The notes: generated by a model from the sequence alone, not told the origin. A stretch of DNA of 64,000 bases from Fidelibacterota bacterium (GCA_030748955.1 JASMKZ010000003.1:1-64000); one strand, 5' to 3'; counted from the stretch's first letter, positions 1 through 11,921 are shown. Made by a program: numbers and translations.

Positions 1-1
1 G

Positions 2-313
2 AAAATCCAGGCACGAATAAAAAATCTCATTCGTGCTTCCCGATTAAAAGCAAAACCAAAAAAAGTGGAAGCGCCGAAAGAAGTGGAAACAGTGGTCCAA
101 GCTACTGAAGAAGCAATAAAACCAACTGAGGTTAAAAAATCTCCAGCTAAAAAGCCTGCTGCCAAGAAAAAGGCTCCGGCTAAAAAGCCTGCTGCAAAGA
201 AAAAAGCCCCAGCTAAAAAGTCTGCTGCCAAGAAAAAGGCCCCGGCTAAAAAGCCTGCTGCCAAGAAAAAGGCCCCGGCTAAAAAGCCTGCTGCCAAGAA
301 AAAGGCTGAGTAA
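2..313 (+). CDS. 3' end of a Lys/Ala/Pro-rich repeat-tail protein (5' end outside window)
   Basis: Frame is open from base 2 (KIQARIKNLIRASRLKAKPKKVEAPKE...), so the tracked GTG start at 65 is probably not the true start. Ends in five PAKKPAAKKKA-type units. Confidence 0.6.
   Translation, partial: KIQARIKNLIRASRLKAKPKKVEAPKEVETVVQATEEAIKPTEVKKSPAKKPAAKKKAPAKKPAAKKKAPAKKSAAKKKAPAKKPAAKKKAPAKKPAAKKKAE
140..304 (+). repeat. Tandem 33-nt (11-aa) repeat, about 5 units, (S/A)PAKK(P/S)AAKKK
   Basis: Direct reading of DNA and translation. Confidence 0.85.
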
Positions 314-329
314 AAAGTTTATTGAAAAT

Positions 330-404
330 CGAGGTGTAGCGTAGTCCGGTCAGCGCACCTGCTTTGGGAGCAGGGGGTCGCAGGTTCGAATCCTGCCACC
401 TCGA
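330..404 (+). tRNA. tRNA-Pro (anticodon UGG)
   Basis: Acceptor CGAGGTG (330-336) pairs with CACCTCG (397-403), discriminator A404. Anticodon stem CCTGC/GCAGG encloses loop TTTGGGA (TGG 365-367). T-arm GCAGGTTCGAATCCTGC present. Confidence 0.95.
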
Positions 405-578
405 CATAGAAAAAGCCTTTAGAGTAATCAACTCTAGAGGTTTTTTTGTCCTCGGAAAATTCCCATATTGTTCAGTTAGTAACCTAATCAATAATCAAAA
501 TCGTGATGCGTATTTTGTCAGTTCATTTTTACGTAGAACTGACATAATAGGTGACACGAACAGACATAGGAGAAGAAA

Positions 579-1043
579 ATGGATAATATGAGAAAAATAA
601 AGAATACTTATTACTCTGACTTTTTAAACAGTCAAGGTAAGCGTGTACGTAAAAGCTTGGGCAAGAAATTAGCTGAAGCTAAAATCAAGTTGGCTCAACT
701 ACAGGCTGATGTTGATATTGACAGTATAGCAAAGGATGAAGCTATGCCATCTCAGGGTAAGGTATTTAAGACTGCCTTGAATGAATTTATCTCTAGTGTA
801 TTTTCTAAGCATAAAATAGAAAATGCTTACGAGATCAAGAAAGGTGGCTGGAACTTAAAAACCCATAGACAACCCCAAGTAATAACCTCAACCCTTAAAA
901 ACTTTGAAGCTCATTCTGGTATTAAGAATGTTAAGGATGCTACCTTGCCCCAGATGTTAAAGTTTATAGCTGATGGTTCTAAACAGCATCTATCTGGCAC
1001 AGTTAATAAACACGGGCGATGGCAGTCTATCTTATTCATTTAA
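579..1043 (+). pseudogene. Truncated tyrosine-recombinase/integrase-like ORF (N-terminal/core-binding part only)
   Basis: 154 aa; 'YYSDFLNSQGKRVRKSLGKKLAEAKIKLAQLQ' resembles an integrase N-terminus. No catalytic R...HxxR...Y domain. Lies just downstream of a tRNA and overlaps the 3' end of gltB. Confidence 0.5.
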
Positions 1044-4000
1044 CAAAACTCCCATTCGATAGGATGCCTGTTGGTTATATATTTTATCTAGGTTTATGAT
1101 TTCCATGGCCTTAGGCACTATCTTGGAAAAATGAACTTTCTCCTTCTTCCATTTGGTAATAATATCTTCCGCAATATGCGATCCGGTATGAAAGCGGTGA
1201 CTTCTCAAAATACGTAAAATTAATAATTCATCGTCTTCATGTAGTTCTGTCGTTTTCACATAATTCTTATTTAAATTATCTAAATTACTTTTGGTTTTAG
1301 AATATAAAAAGGCAATACCTCCCGTCATCCCTGCACCAAAATTCTGCCCGATGCTATCCAGAACGATGATGGTCCCACGAGTCATGTACTCACATCCATG
1401 ATTACCAATTCCTTCAACCACCGCCGTTGCTCCGCTGTTACGAACAGCAAAACGTTCCCCTGCCCTGCCTGCAATATGAATTCTTCCACCTGTGGCACCA
1501 TATAAGGCAGTATTGCCAATAATAGTCATATTCTTACGCTTTTCCCGTACCTGTTTATCCAAACGGATGGTGATCAATCCGCCATTCATCCCTTTGCCTA
1601 CATAATCATTAGCGATCCCCTTTAGTCTAAGCTCAATACCATCCACCAAATAAGCCCCCATACTCTGCCCTGCAACTCCCGTCATTCGGTACTGAATATT
1701 CCCTTTAAATAACCCCTGCCCATGCAATTGAGATAATTCACCGGAGAGACGGGTGCCAATTGCGCGGTCGGTATTATTAACTACCCTTCGGAATACCGCT
1801 CTACCATGGGTCATAATTTCCAAGCGGTGCTCCTGAATTATGCGGTCATCTAACTGAGACTCCATTCGGCTTTTTACTAATTTGACTTTTACTGTGGAAG
1901 ACGGTTTGAGTTCATTGCGGTCACTGTGTATTAGAAACTGATTTAAGAGTACACGGTTGTTACAGGCTGATTTCTTGTATTTTGGGCTTAGTTCCAGTAA
2001 ATCCATCCTTCCCACAATATCACCCAATGAATGAATGCCGTTTTCTGCCAGGGTTTCCCGCACACCACTTGCAATATTATTCAGGTAATTGGCAATGTTT
2101 TCAGGAGTTCCTTTAAAACGCTGAATTAGGTCTAAATCCTGAGTTGCAATGCCTGTCGGACAGGTATTTTTCTGGCACTGCCGGACCATAATACAACCGA
2201 TGGCAATGAGAGCCGATGTACCAAAATCATATTCCTCCGCTCCAAGCAAAGAAGCAATAATTATATCATTGGGATATTTTATACCGCCATCAACTCTTAA
2301 TATCACCCTGTCTCTCAGGCCAGACTCCAAAAGGGTACTATGTACTTCTTTTAACCCAAATTCCCAGGGCATGCCCGTATGCTTGAGAGATCCCAGCGGA
2401 CTGGACCCAGTGCCACCTTCACCACCAGCTACTAAAATGATATCTGCTCCCGCTTTTACAACTCCACAGGCAATGATACCAATTCCAGGCTGTGCCACTA
2501 GTTTTACAGATACTGCTGATTTAGGATTTATCTGTTTTAAATCATAAATAAGCTGGGCTAAATCTTCAATACTATAAATGTCATGATGAGGCGGTGGTGA
2601 AATAAGAGGTACCCCCGGGGTGGTTCCCCGAGCATTTGCAATATATAGTGTGACCTTATTACCCGGCAGTTGCCCACCCTCTCCAGGTTTGGCTCCCTGT
2701 GCAATTTTTATCTGGATTTCCCTTGCTGCAGTGAGATAATCAGGAGTCACACCAAAGCGCCCGCTAGCCACCTGCTTTATATAGCAGTTTTCAGATTTAT
2801 CTGGATTTTGATGGGCAAAACGATCCGTGTGTTCTCCCCCTTCTCCACTATTGCTGCGAGCACCAACTAAATTAGCACCCTTGGCCAGAGTTCGATGGGC
2901 CTGTTCAGAAATTGCACCAAAAGACATGGCACCAAGTCCAACCCGCTTTAGAATTTTCCTAGAGCTTTCCACCTTTTCAATCGGCACACGTCCTTGTTTT
3001 TTTATCTGAAAATAATCCCGAATCATGATAGGCTGATAATCTTGAAATTCCAAGGCAGATAGATTATCAGCCAGGTTCTGTATTTTTTTAAAGTGCACCG
3101 GAGAATTGGCGTGCAATTCTCCATTTTTACGGTACTGAAAACGTCCATAAGAAGGAAGTTTGGTATCGATATTTCCAAATGCCAATGCATTTGCTTTTAA
3201 CTGTAGATTGTGCAGTGTTTTTATATTTGTGGTACCGGGAATGTTGATAATATAGGGGAAATATTTTTTCTGCAGCTGTTTAGATAATCCAATGCTATTA
3301 AAGAGCATACTGCCGTTATAACTGCTGAAGGTTGAAATACCCATTTTAGCCATGATTTTCAGTAGACCCTTTTCTACTGCATACCGGTAATTGGACATAT
3401 GGATAGCCCATTTTTCATTTTGGAATCTGTGGCGGATAATATCATAAGCTAAGTACGGGTAAACAGCACTAGCACCCATACCAAGCAGACAGGAAATTTG
3501 ATGTTCATCTACGACATCGGCAGTTATGGGAATAATGGAAACCCTGCTTCTATATTTTTTTTCAGCCAGATAATAATGCACAGCTGATACTACCAGCAAC
3601 ATGGGCACTGGGAGAAGATCTTGATTTAAATCTTCATCACTTAGAAATAAAATTCTGGTACCGTTTTTTACTGCCTTTTCACATTCTATGATAATTTCTT
3701 TTACTCTTTGTTCCAGTGAAATACTTTTTTCATACAAACAAGAAATCATCCGGTGATTAAATCTCCTGTGCTGCTTTTTCAATCGTTTTATATCAAGGGG
3801 AGACAAGATTGGGCTGGTGATACGAATTACACCTGAAAACCGGATTTCATCAGCCAGAATATTTTCTTCACTACCCAAGTATTTACATAAATTTGTTACC
3901 AATTTCTCCCGGATAGGATCAATGGGAGGATTGGTCACCTGTGCGAATGCCTGTTTGAAATAATCATATAGTTTTCGATTCACGGTTGACATTACTGCAG

Positions 4001-5507
4001 GCGGGGTATCATCCCCCATTGAACCGATAGGTTCTCTACCGCTATTTGCCATTGGGATGAGTACCTTCTGAATGGATTCTTCATCAAAACCAAAAGCAAT
4101 GGCCAGATGCTGAAAATATTTTTGCGGTGATTTTGACCAAGGCATAAATTCGTCTTCTGCCTTACTACGTTTAATTTTTATCATATTTTTTCTAATAAAA
4201 TCTGAATAAGGATAAGATTGCGCTATCTTTTGCTTAATCTCATCATTTTCAAATATGCCACTACCATCCAATGCCAAACTAAAAACCTCACCAGCGCTCA
4301 TATGGCGATGCTGTGCCAAGTCCTTTGGCTTGATATCAACCACCCCAGCTTCGGAGGCCATTATAACCAACCCATCTCTGCTAACAGTGTAACGAAGAGG
4401 TCGCAAACCATTCCGATCCAACTTGGCGCAAACATGATCTCCATCGGTGAAAACAAGTGCTGCAGGGCCATCCCAGGGTTCCATGAGATTCTCATGATAA
4501 ATGAAAAATCCCTTTAGGGATCGGGGCATTTTTGTATGATACTTGTAAGGATCAGGTATAAGCATCATGATGGCCTCTAACACGGTTCTTCCACTACGAG
4601 TGAGAAACTCCAGCACATTATCAAGGCTGAAAGAATCACTACCACCCATCCTGATAATGGGGTAAAGAGATTTTAAATCATTTTTCCAAAAAGAAGATTT
4701 GAGATTTTTCTCCCGAGCTTTCATCCACAGACGGTTGCCTTTAATCGTATTAATTTCTCCATTATGCGCCAGAAATCTGAAGGGCTGTGCCATCCACCAA
4801 TTGGAGACTGTATTGGTAGAAAAACGTTCATGAAAGATTGCAACACGTACCTTAAAATCAGAGTGGTTCAGATCATCATAAAACCTGTCCAATTGGTTTG
4901 CCCTCATAAGCCCCTTATACACAATTGTTTTAGATGAAAGTGAACAGAAGTGTATTTTTTCATGCCTATTATTTAATTTGTTCTCAATGCGTTTTCTGAT
5001 AAGATACAGCCGGGATTCTACTTTTTTAATCTTCCCTAGCTTAAGGCTGAAAAAATACTGTAAAATCGTTGGGCATGTTTCCAGAGCAGTTGGGCCTAGA
5101 CTAGAATTGTTTACTGGAACCTTTCTTTTTCCAATGTAATTGATTTTAAGCTTCTGACAGGAATTTTTTATTTCTTCTTCTGTGGTTGTTTGAAAATGTT
5201 TTGGGACAAACACCATTCCAATACCAAGAATTTCATCAGGCTTCAATTGAACATTAAATTTATCTTTTACTAAACCTGTAAAAAAAGGTACTGGAATATC
5301 TACAAGTACTCCTACACCATCACCAGTTTCTTCATCAGCACCAATAGCGCCCCTGTGTTGCATATTCTGCAATGCTTTAAATGAAAGCTCCAATACCCTT
5401 CTAGATGGATTTCCACTGGATTCAGCAATAAAACCAATACCACAGGCATCATGAAATTGATCTATTTTCGATAGTGAAAATTGGTTTTCTGATTCCATCT
5501 TATTCAT
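1032..5507 (-). CDS. gltB: Glutamate synthase large subunit
   Basis: 1491 aa; N-terminal HDACGIGFIAE..., FMN/Fe-S region GGEGGTGSSPLGSLKHTGMPWE...CPTGIATQDL, C-terminal GXGXG helix domain. Confidence 0.95.
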   Translation of the reverse strand: MNKMESENQFSLSKIDQFHDACGIGFIAESSGNPSRRVLELSFKALQNMQHRGAIGADEETGDGVGVLVDIPVPFFTGLVKDKFNVQLKPDEILGIGMVFVPKHFQTTTEEEIKNSCQKLKINYIGKRKVPVNNSSLGPTALETCPTILQYFFSLKLGKIKKVESRLYLIRKRIENKLNNRHEKIHFCSLSSKTIVYKGLMRANQLDRFYDDLNHSDFKVRVAIFHERFSTNTVSNWWMAQPFRFLAHNGEINTIKGNRLWMKAREKNLKSSFWKNDLKSLYPIIRMGGSDSFSLDNVLEFLTRSGRTVLEAIMMLIPDPYKYHTKMPRSLKGFFIYHENLMEPWDGPAALVFTDGDHVCAKLDRNGLRPLRYTVSRDGLVIMASEAGVVDIKPKDLAQHRHMSAGEVFSLALDGSGIFENDEIKQKIAQSYPYSDFIRKNMIKIKRSKAEDEFMPWSKSPQKYFQHLAIAFGFDEESIQKVLIPMANSGREPIGSMGDDTPPAVMSTVNRKLYDYFKQAFAQVTNPPIDPIREKLVTNLCKYLGSEENILADEIRFSGVIRITSPILSPLDIKRLKKQHRRFNHRMISCLYEKSISLEQRVKEIIIECEKAVKNGTRILFLSDEDLNQDLLPVPMLLVVSAVHYYLAEKKYRSRVSIIPITADVVDEHQISCLLGMGASAVYPYLAYDIIRHRFQNEKWAIHMSNYRYAVEKGLLKIMAKMGISTFSSYNGSMLFNSIGLSKQLQKKYFPYIINIPGTTNIKTLHNLQLKANALAFGNIDTKLPSYGRFQYRKNGELHANSPVHFKKIQNLADNLSALEFQDYQPIMIRDYFQIKKQGRVPIEKVESSRKILKRVGLGAMSFGAISEQAHRTLAKGANLVGARSNSGEGGEHTDRFAHQNPDKSENCYIKQVASGRFGVTPDYLTAAREIQIKIAQGAKPGEGGQLPGNKVTLYIANARGTTPGVPLISPPPHHDIYSIEDLAQLIYDLKQINPKSAVSVKLVAQPGIGIIACGVVKAGADIILVAGGEGGTGSSPLGSLKHTGMPWEFGLKEVHSTLLESGLRDRVILRVDGGIKYPNDIIIASLLGAEEYDFGTSALIAIGCIMVRQCQKNTCPTGIATQDLDLIQRFKGTPENIANYLNNIASGVRETLAENGIHSLGDIVGRMDLLELSPKYKKSACNNRVLLNQFLIHSDRNELKPSSTVKVKLVKSRMESQLDDRIIQEHRLEIMTHGRAVFRRVVNNTDRAIGTRLSGELSQLHGQGLFKGNIQYRMTGVAGQSMGAYLVDGIELRLKGIANDYVGKGMNGGLITIRLDKQVREKRKNMTIIGNTALYGATGGRIHIAGRAGERFAVRNSGATAVVEGIGNHGCEYMTRGTIIVLDSIGQNFGAGMTGGIAFLYSKTKSNLDNLNKNYVKTTELHEDDELLILRILRSHRFHTGSHIAEDIITKWKKEKVHFSKIVPKAMEIINLDKIYNQQASYRMGVLLNE

Positions 5508-5550
5508 ATATTACATTAGTTGTAGATCTTGTTAAAAGCATCCTTTTCAA

Positions 5551-5634
5551 TTAAACTAGATAAGTCATAAGGATAGAGGGAGAATTATAAAGAAACCTTT
5601 GGAGGAGCTGATAATAATACGCAAGGCAATCCAT
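5551..5634 (-). CDS. Possible 27-aa small ORF between ilvE and gltB
   Basis: MDCLAYYYQLLQRFLYNSPSILMTYLV*, preceded on the minus strand by AAAAGGAGATTGGGGGGG-ATG (SD-like). Confidence 0.3.
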   Translation of the reverse strand: MDCLAYYYQLLQRFLYNSPSILMTYLV

Positions 5635-5697
5635 CCCCCCCAATCTCCTTTTGACTTAACATAAATGTTTACTTTCTCTTTTTTTATTTTTTTTAAA

Positions 5698-6666
5698 TTA
5701 TATATCATAAATTTTTAATTCCTTAGATTTTGAACAATGATTATTATAAGAAGTATATGTTAGCCAATTATTATATATTTTTATCTTTCCATGTACAATA
5801 TCTAAATATAGCCTTTGCAATTTTTTAGTTAAAGGACCAGGCTTACCATTGTTAATTATGAGTCCATCTACAATACTGATTGGCGTAACTTCGCTTGCAG
5901 TTCCAGTAAAAAATGCTTCATCTGCATTAAATAGTTGTTCTAAAGATAATCGGCATATATTGACATTAATATCATTATTTTTAGCTAATTGAATAATTGT
6001 ATCTCTGGTAATACCCATCAAGATACTAGAATCTTCAGTATTGGTAAAAAGCTCACCATCTTTTACTAAAAATATATTTTGACCTGCACCTTCAGCGATT
6101 GTACCCTCTTGGTTGAGTAGCAATGCTTCATCATACCCTTTATCCTTTGCATCACGCACTGCCAAAAGGGAGTTCAGATATTGCCCACAGGCTTTGGCTG
6201 TTGTCGGAAATGAAGATGAATGAAACTTTTTCCATGGAGAGATAGTCACGCTTATACCATTTTTCAATGCATCCTGCCCTAAATATGCACCCCAGTAAAA
6301 TGCTGCTATGGATACAGTAATAGGACATTCTTTAGGATGTATAGCTAGAGAATCATAGCTATAAAAAGCAATTGGACGAATATATCCATTATCAATATTA
6401 TTATGCTGGACCAGATCCAAACAGCCTTGTTTAATCTCTTCGAAAGAGTAAGGTATATCTATTTTATATACTTCTGCTGATGCATATAATCGGTTTATAT
6501 GACTATCTAGTTTGAATAAAGCAGGACCCGAGTGCGTTTTGTAACATTTAATCCCTTCGAAAACACCACTTCCATAATGAAGGGCATGAGACATTACATT
6601 AGTTGTAGCCTTATTGAAAGGCATAATTTCTCCATTGAACCAGGTTAAATCACAATGATTAGACAT
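5698..6666 (-). CDS. ilvE: Branched-chain amino acid aminotransferase
   Basis: 322 aa class IV aminotransferase (SHALHYGSGVFEGIKCY, EGAGQNIFLVKDG, FFTGTASEVTPI). Confidence 0.93.
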   Translation of the reverse strand: MSNHCDLTWFNGEIMPFNKATTNVMSHALHYGSGVFEGIKCYKTHSGPALFKLDSHINRLYASAEVYKIDIPYSFEEIKQGCLDLVQHNNIDNGYIRPIAFYSYDSLAIHPKECPITVSIAAFYWGAYLGQDALKNGISVTISPWKKFHSSSFPTTAKACGQYLNSLLAVRDAKDKGYDEALLLNQEGTIAEGAGQNIFLVKDGELFTNTEDSSILMGITRDTIIQLAKNNDINVNICRLSLEQLFNADEAFFTGTASEVTPISIVDGLIINNGKPGPLTKKLQRLYLDIVHGKIKIYNNWLTYTSYNNHCSKSKELKIYDI

Positions 6667-8290
6667 AATTCTTTATTTTTTCATTTTTGTTGGCTGATTG
6701 AATTATTTGTTGAGATTTTAATAATTTATAATTAAAACTATCTTGTAAAGCTTGCCAACTTGCCTCAATTATATTTTCGGAGACACCAACTGTTGACCAG
6801 CTATTAAGTCCATCAGAACTCTCTATTAGAACTCTAACTTTAGATTCCGTGCCATGTTGTCCATTAAGCACTCTTACTTTATAATCAGTCAATTTCACAT
6901 CTTTTAATTCAGGATAAAACCGCTGTAATGACTTTCTAAGGGCGCAACTAAGGGCATTAACAGGTCCGTTGCCATCTGCAATAGTATGCTCTATTTCATC
7001 ATTAACCTTAATTTTTAACATCGCATCTGCCTGACGATGACCAAATTGATCATAATTTATATTGATACGAGAATCAATTACCTCAAAATACGGAGTGAAT
7101 CTTTCTAATGCTTCCAGCATCATTAATTCAAAAGATGCATCAGCAGCTTCATATTGATACCCTTCATTTTCAAGCATTTTTATTTTCTGCGCCAATTGTC
7201 TTGGTAATGTTTTATCGTTTCCTAGAGCAATGTTTAATTCAGCAGCTTTATAACTAATATTACTTTGTCCTGAAAGATCAGATACCAGTACACGCTGTTT
7301 GTTACCTACCAACATAGGATCAATATGCTCATACATTGTACTATTTTTCATTACAGCACTAACATGAATCCCCCCTTTATGTGCAAATGCTGATTTGCCT
7401 ACAAAAGGTGCCTGGTCATCTGCATGCATATTCATGGTTTCATATATAAAATGGGTAAGAGAAACTAAATTTTCAAGTTTTAAAGAAGTCTTAGTTTCCC
7501 GCTTCATTTTCAATAGCAGGTTTGGAATTACAGTTCCCAGACTTACATTGCCACAGCGTTCACCTACCCCATTAAAGGTACCCTGGACATGGGAAGCCCC
7601 AGCATTAACAGCTGCCAGCGTATTGGCAACAGCCAAGCCACCATCATTATGTGCATGTATACCTACCTGTGTTTTAAATTTATCTATAATGCATTTTGTG
7701 GCGTTACTAATATTATGTGGTAAAGAGCCCCCATTGGTATCACACAAGACAATTGTCTCTGCACCACCTTCAATTGCAGCTTGTATCATCATTAAGGCAA
7801 ATTCAGGGGATTCATTATAGCCATCATAAAAATGTTCTGCATCAAAAATCACCCTTCTTCCAGCTTTTGCTAATAACTCTACCGATCTGAAAATAACCTC
7901 AGCATTTTCATCTGCTGATAATCCCAGACCTTTCTGAGAATGCAATGACCATGCTTTACCAAAAATAGTGACAATTTCAGTTTCAGCTTTCAGAAGTTCC
8001 TTAAGATTAGAATCTGTAGCTACAGTTTTAGGGGATCGTGCCGTTGACCCAAATGCTGCGATACATGCCTGTTTTAGTGTTAGTTCATTTTTTGAACGTT
8101 TAAAAAACTCCATATCTCGGGGATTGCTTCCAGGCCATCCTCCCTCAATAATATTAATGCCAAATTCAGCTAAACGGGCGGCAATATTCAGTTTATCATC
8201 TACAGATAAATTTACACCTTCACCTTGGGTACCATCTCGCAAGGTCGTATCAAACAGTTCAATTGATTTAAGTATTTTTCGCTGTGTCAT
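6659..8290 (-). CDS. cimA: (R)-citramalate synthase
   Basis: 543 aa; [45 protein letters not shown] is the CimA-type variant of the LeuA family, with a C-terminal regulatory domain. Confidence 0.88.
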   Translation of the reverse strand: MTQRKILKSIELFDTTLRDGTQGEGVNLSVDDKLNIAARLAEFGINIIEGGWPGSNPRDMEFFKRSKNELTLKQACIAAFGSTARSPKTVATDSNLKELLKAETEIVTIFGKAWSLHSQKGLGLSADENAEVIFRSVELLAKAGRRVIFDAEHFYDGYNESPEFALMMIQAAIEGGAETIVLCDTNGGSLPHNISNATKCIIDKFKTQVGIHAHNDGGLAVANTLAAVNAGASHVQGTFNGVGERCGNVSLGTVIPNLLLKMKRETKTSLKLENLVSLTHFIYETMNMHADDQAPFVGKSAFAHKGGIHVSAVMKNSTMYEHIDPMLVGNKQRVLVSDLSGQSNISYKAAELNIALGNDKTLPRQLAQKIKMLENEGYQYEAADASFELMMLEALERFTPYFEVIDSRININYDQFGHRQADAMLKIKVNDEIEHTIADGNGPVNALSCALRKSLQRFYPELKDVKLTDYKVRVLNGQHGTESKVRVLIESSDGLNSWSTVGVSENIIEASWQALQDSFNYKLLKSQQIIQSANKNEKIKNYV

Positions 8291-8931
8291 AATGATCTAA
8301 ATAACCAGGGATTTGCATCCCTATGTTTTTTCTCAAATTTTTTAATAATATCTGTATGGGTAAGGGTCTGTCCAATTTCATCTAAACCTCCCAGCAGTGC
8401 ATCTTTACGAAATTTTTCAATTTCAAAATATATCCTTGTATCCAATGGATCTGCAATAATCTGCGCTTCAAGGTCAACCGTCAGCGTATATCCGGGTTTT
8501 GCCAAAGTTAGTTCAAAAAGTGAATTAATGATCCCTTCTGTTAAACAAATTGGGAGGATCCCATTTTTAAAACAATTATTGTAAAATATATCAGCATAAC
8601 TCTCCGCAATAATTACTCTGAATCCATAATTATCCAATGCCCAAGGTGCATGCTCACGACTTGAACCACAGCCAAAATTTGAACGGGTAAGAAGAATCCC
8701 TGAATTCATATATCTTTTCTGATTCAGGACAAAATCAAGATTCAACGGCCGGTTACTGCAATCCTGCCCCGGCTCACCATGATCTAAATACCGCCATTCA
8801 TCGAACAAATTATCACCAAACCCACTACGGTTTATTGACTTTAAGAACTGCTTCGGAATGATGGCATCTGTATCTACATTATCCCGGTTTAACGGTGCTA
8901 TAACTCCAGTAAATGTTTTAAATCTGTCCAT
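8287..8931 (-). CDS. leuD: 3-isopropylmalate dehydratase small subunit
   Basis: 214 aa; [32 protein letters not shown]. Confidence 0.95.
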   Translation of the reverse strand: MDRFKTFTGVIAPLNRDNVDTDAIIPKQFLKSINRSGFGDNLFDEWRYLDHGEPGQDCSNRPLNLDFVLNQKRYMNSGILLTRSNFGCGSSREHAPWALDNYGFRVIIAESYADIFYNNCFKNGILPICLTEGIINSLFELTLAKPGYTLTVDLEAQIIADPLDTRIYFEIEKFRKDALLGGLDEIGQTLTHTDIIKKFEKKHRDANPWLFRSL

Positions 8932-8933
8932 AA

Positions 8934-10334
8934 TTAATTATCCAAATATTTTGATACATTTGTGAAGTGTCCCTCTATAGCTGCTGCCGCTGCCATGATA
9001 GGGCTTACTAGATGTGTACGCCCGCCTTGACCTTGACGTCCTTCAAAATTTCGGTTTGATGTTGATGCACAGCGTTCACCCGGTTCTAAATAATCCGCAT
9101 TCATGGCAAGACACATGGAACAACCTGGTTCTCGCCATTCAAATCCAGAATCAATAAATATTTTATCTAACCCTTCTTCTTCTGCTTGTTTCTTTACCGG
9201 TCCAGATCCTGGAACAACAAGGGCCAACTTAATACTATCTGCTATCTGCTGTCCTTTAAGTATATTTGCAGCCAACCGAAGATCTTCAATCCGTGAGTTT
9301 GTGCAGGATCCAATAAATATTTTATCTAGATGTATATCTTTAATTGCGGTGCCTGAAGTTAAACCCATATAATCCAATGCTGCATCAATTGTGCTAGAGT
9401 TTCTATTATCAGAAATAGGTATTGTACCGCTTACTTCCGTAACCATTTCGGGTGATGTCCCCCAGGTAACCATGGAGTTAATTGATGAAGCATCAATCTG
9501 AATTACTTTATCAAATATTGCGTCACTATCACTTTTCAGATTTTTCCATGATGAAACTGCTTTTTCCCATTCATTTGCAGTAGGTGAAAATGGTCGACCT
9601 TTAATATAATCTATTGTGACTTGATCGACAGCTATCATTCCCGATCGGGCACCTGCTTCAATAGCCATATTACAGATTGTCATTCGACTTTCCATGCTCA
9701 GGTTTTGAATAGCTTCACCAGAAAATTCAATGGAAAATCCTGTGCCACCTGCTGTTCCGATTTGTCCTATAATATACAGTATCATATCTTTTGCTGTCAC
9801 ACCTATATTGAGTTTTCCATTTACAGAGATGAGCATGTTTTTTGATTTTTTCTGTATCAGGCATTGAGTAGCTAAAACATGTTCTACTTCAGAGGTTCCG
9901 ATCCCAAAGGCTAAAGCTCCCAAAGCACCATGAGTGGAGGTGTGGGAATCTCCACAAACTATAGTCATACCAGGAAGGGTCAAGCCTTGTTCAGGTCCTA
10001 TCACATGAACGATCCCTTGATTGGGATCTGACATAGAAAACTCTTTAATACCAAAATCAGCGCAATTTTCTGAAAGCGTATCCACTTGTACATTTGAAAC
10101 AGGGTCTGTAATACCTAAATGTCGATCCTTTGTTGGGATATTGTGATCCGGAACCGCTACATTAGCTGATTGTCGCCAGCTCTTACGTCCTTCTAAACGT
10201 AATCCCTCAAAGGCTTGTGGTGATGTTACTTCATGAATAAGCTGTCTATCAATGTAAATTAAGCTGGTACCTGAAGTGTCTTCACGTACAAGGTGAGAAT
10301 CCCATAATTTGTCGTATAATGTTTTCCCTGCCAT
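8934..10334 (-). CDS. leuC: 3-isopropylmalate dehydratase large subunit
   Basis: 466 aa; [59 protein letters not shown]. Confidence 0.96.
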   Translation of the reverse strand: MAGKTLYDKLWDSHLVREDTSGTSLIYIDRQLIHEVTSPQAFEGLRLEGRKSWRQSANVAVPDHNIPTKDRHLGITDPVSNVQVDTLSENCADFGIKEFSMSDPNQGIVHVIGPEQGLTLPGMTIVCGDSHTSTHGALGALAFGIGTSEVEHVLATQCLIQKKSKNMLISVNGKLNIGVTAKDMILYIIGQIGTAGGTGFSIEFSGEAIQNLSMESRMTICNMAIEAGARSGMIAVDQVTIDYIKGRPFSPTANEWEKAVSSWKNLKSDSDAIFDKVIQIDASSINSMVTWGTSPEMVTEVSGTIPISDNRNSSTIDAALDYMGLTSGTAIKDIHLDKIFIGSCTNSRIEDLRLAANILKGQQIADSIKLALVVPGSGPVKKQAEEEGLDKIFIDSGFEWREPGCSMCLAMNADYLEPGERCASTSNRNFEGRQGQGGRTHLVSPIMAAAAAIEGHFTNVSKYLDN

Positions 10335-10346
10335 ATTTGTATTTCC

Positions 10347-11921
10347 TTATGCTGCTGAGATATTTTCAAAAAGTGTACCAACATCCTGTACGTACACATA
10401 ATTATTTAGTGCCTGGAGGTAGGCTAGGACACTAGCTTCAATAGTATCGGTTGATATCCCTCTTCCAGTATAGGTTCCAGTTTCAGAGCGAAGTCGTACC
10501 GTTACCTCACCTTGAGCATCTTTACCTCCAGTAACAGAGCGAACCTGGTAATGTTCCATGGTCAGTGAATCCTTCAGGTTTATACTGCGTTTAATTGCAC
10601 GTATACATGCTGCCACTGGACCATCACCTGTAGATGATTCTTCTACTATTTGCCCGTCAAATGCAATCCGTACTGATGCTGTGGGGATGACACTGGTCCC
10701 AATATTAACATGTAAATATTCTAGAGTAAAATAACCGTTTTGATTTTTACTATCATCGCCCATGAGAATGCGCAAGTCCTCATCAAAAACTTCTTTCTTT
10801 TTATCTGCCAGTTCCAGAAAACGATGATATATATTATCCATTTGTTCGTCAGAAAGAATATATCCCAACATTTCTAATCTTGAAGTCAAACCGTGACGAC
10901 CTGAATGACGACCCAATACAATTTTATTTTGGGTAATCCCTACTGATGCTGGGGTCATAATTTCATAGGTATCCCTTTTCTTGAGAACGCCGTCCTGATG
11001 TATGCCAGATTCATGTGCAAAGGCATTTTCACCCACAATTGCTTTATTGGGTTGTATCAACATTCCTGTGAAACCGGTTACCATTTGACTGGTATTATAT
11101 AATTGCTCAGTATTAATATCAGTATAATAATCCCAGTAATCAGAGCGTACTTTTAAAGCCATGACAATTTCTTCAAGGGATGCATTCCCAGCACGTTCAC
11201 CAATTCCATTAATGGTACATTCTATCTGGCGTGCACCGACACTTATTGCACTAAGTGAGTTGGCAACTGCCAAGCCCAGATCATTATGGCAATGAACACT
11301 GATCACCGCCTGATCAATATTGCTTACACGTTGTTTAATTTCACCGATCTTCTTGCTAAATTCCTGAGGAATAGTATAACCCGTTGTATCTGGAATATTT
11401 ATTGTTGTGGCACCAGCTTCAATGACAGCTTCAGTAATTTCTGATAAAAAACCAATATCTGTACGACCGGCATCTTCTGGAGAAAATTCAATATCATCAG
11501 TAAAAGATTTAGCATAGGTAACAGCTTCACAGGCCATTTGCATAATAGTAGACTGCTTTTCTTTGAGATTATATCCATATCGAGAGTCGCCGAATTTTCC
11601 AGTAATATGAATATCAGAAGTGCCTATAAAGATATGAATGCGTTTACGGGGAGCATTCATCAGAGCCTCACCAGCTGCTTTTATATCATTATCAATGGAA
11701 CGGGCCAAACCGGTAATAATAGCATCAACAGAATCAGCAATTTGTTGAACCGCATCGAATTGCGCCTGTGATGAAACAGGGAATCCAGCTTCAATTACAT
11801 CTACATTCAAATTAGCCAGTTGATGGGCGATCTCCACCTTTTCAAATACATTTAAAGAAGCTCCAGGAGATTGCTCTCCATCGCGCAGTGTGGTATCAAA
11901 AATTATTATTTTTTCACTCAT
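10347..11921 (-). CDS. leuA: 2-isopropylmalate synthase
   Basis: 524 aa; [37 protein letters not shown]-terminal regulatory domain. Confidence 0.95.
   Translation of the reverse strand: MSEKIIIFDTTLRDGEQSPGASLNVFEKVEIAHQLANLNVDVIEAGFPVSSQAQFDAVQQIADSVDAIITGLARSIDNDIKAAGEALMNAPRKRIHIFIGTSDIHITGKFGDSRYGYNLKEKQSTIMQMACEAVTYAKSFTDDIEFSPEDAGRTDIGFLSEITEAVIEAGATTINIPDTTGYTIPQEFSKKIGEIKQRVSNIDQAVISVHCHNDLGLAVANSLSAISVGARQIECTINGIGERAGNASLEEIVMALKVRSDYWDYYTDINTEQLYNTSQMVTGFTGMLIQPNKAIVGENAFAHESGIHQDGVLKKRDTYEIMTPASVGITQNKIVLGRHSGRHGLTSRLEMLGYILSDEQMDNIYHRFLELADKKKEVFDEDLRILMGDDSKNQNGYFTLEYLHVNIGTSVIPTASVRIAFDGQIVEESSTGDGPVAACIRAIKRSINLKDSLTMEHYQVRSVTGGKDAQGEVTVRLRSETGTYTGRGISTDTIEASVLAYLQALNNYVYVQDVGTLFENISAA

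Noticed and set aside
279-491. Minus-strand ORF containing WQDSNLRPPAPKAGALTGLRYTS
   Set aside because: It is the antisense translation of tRNA-Pro, a well-known type of spurious ORF.
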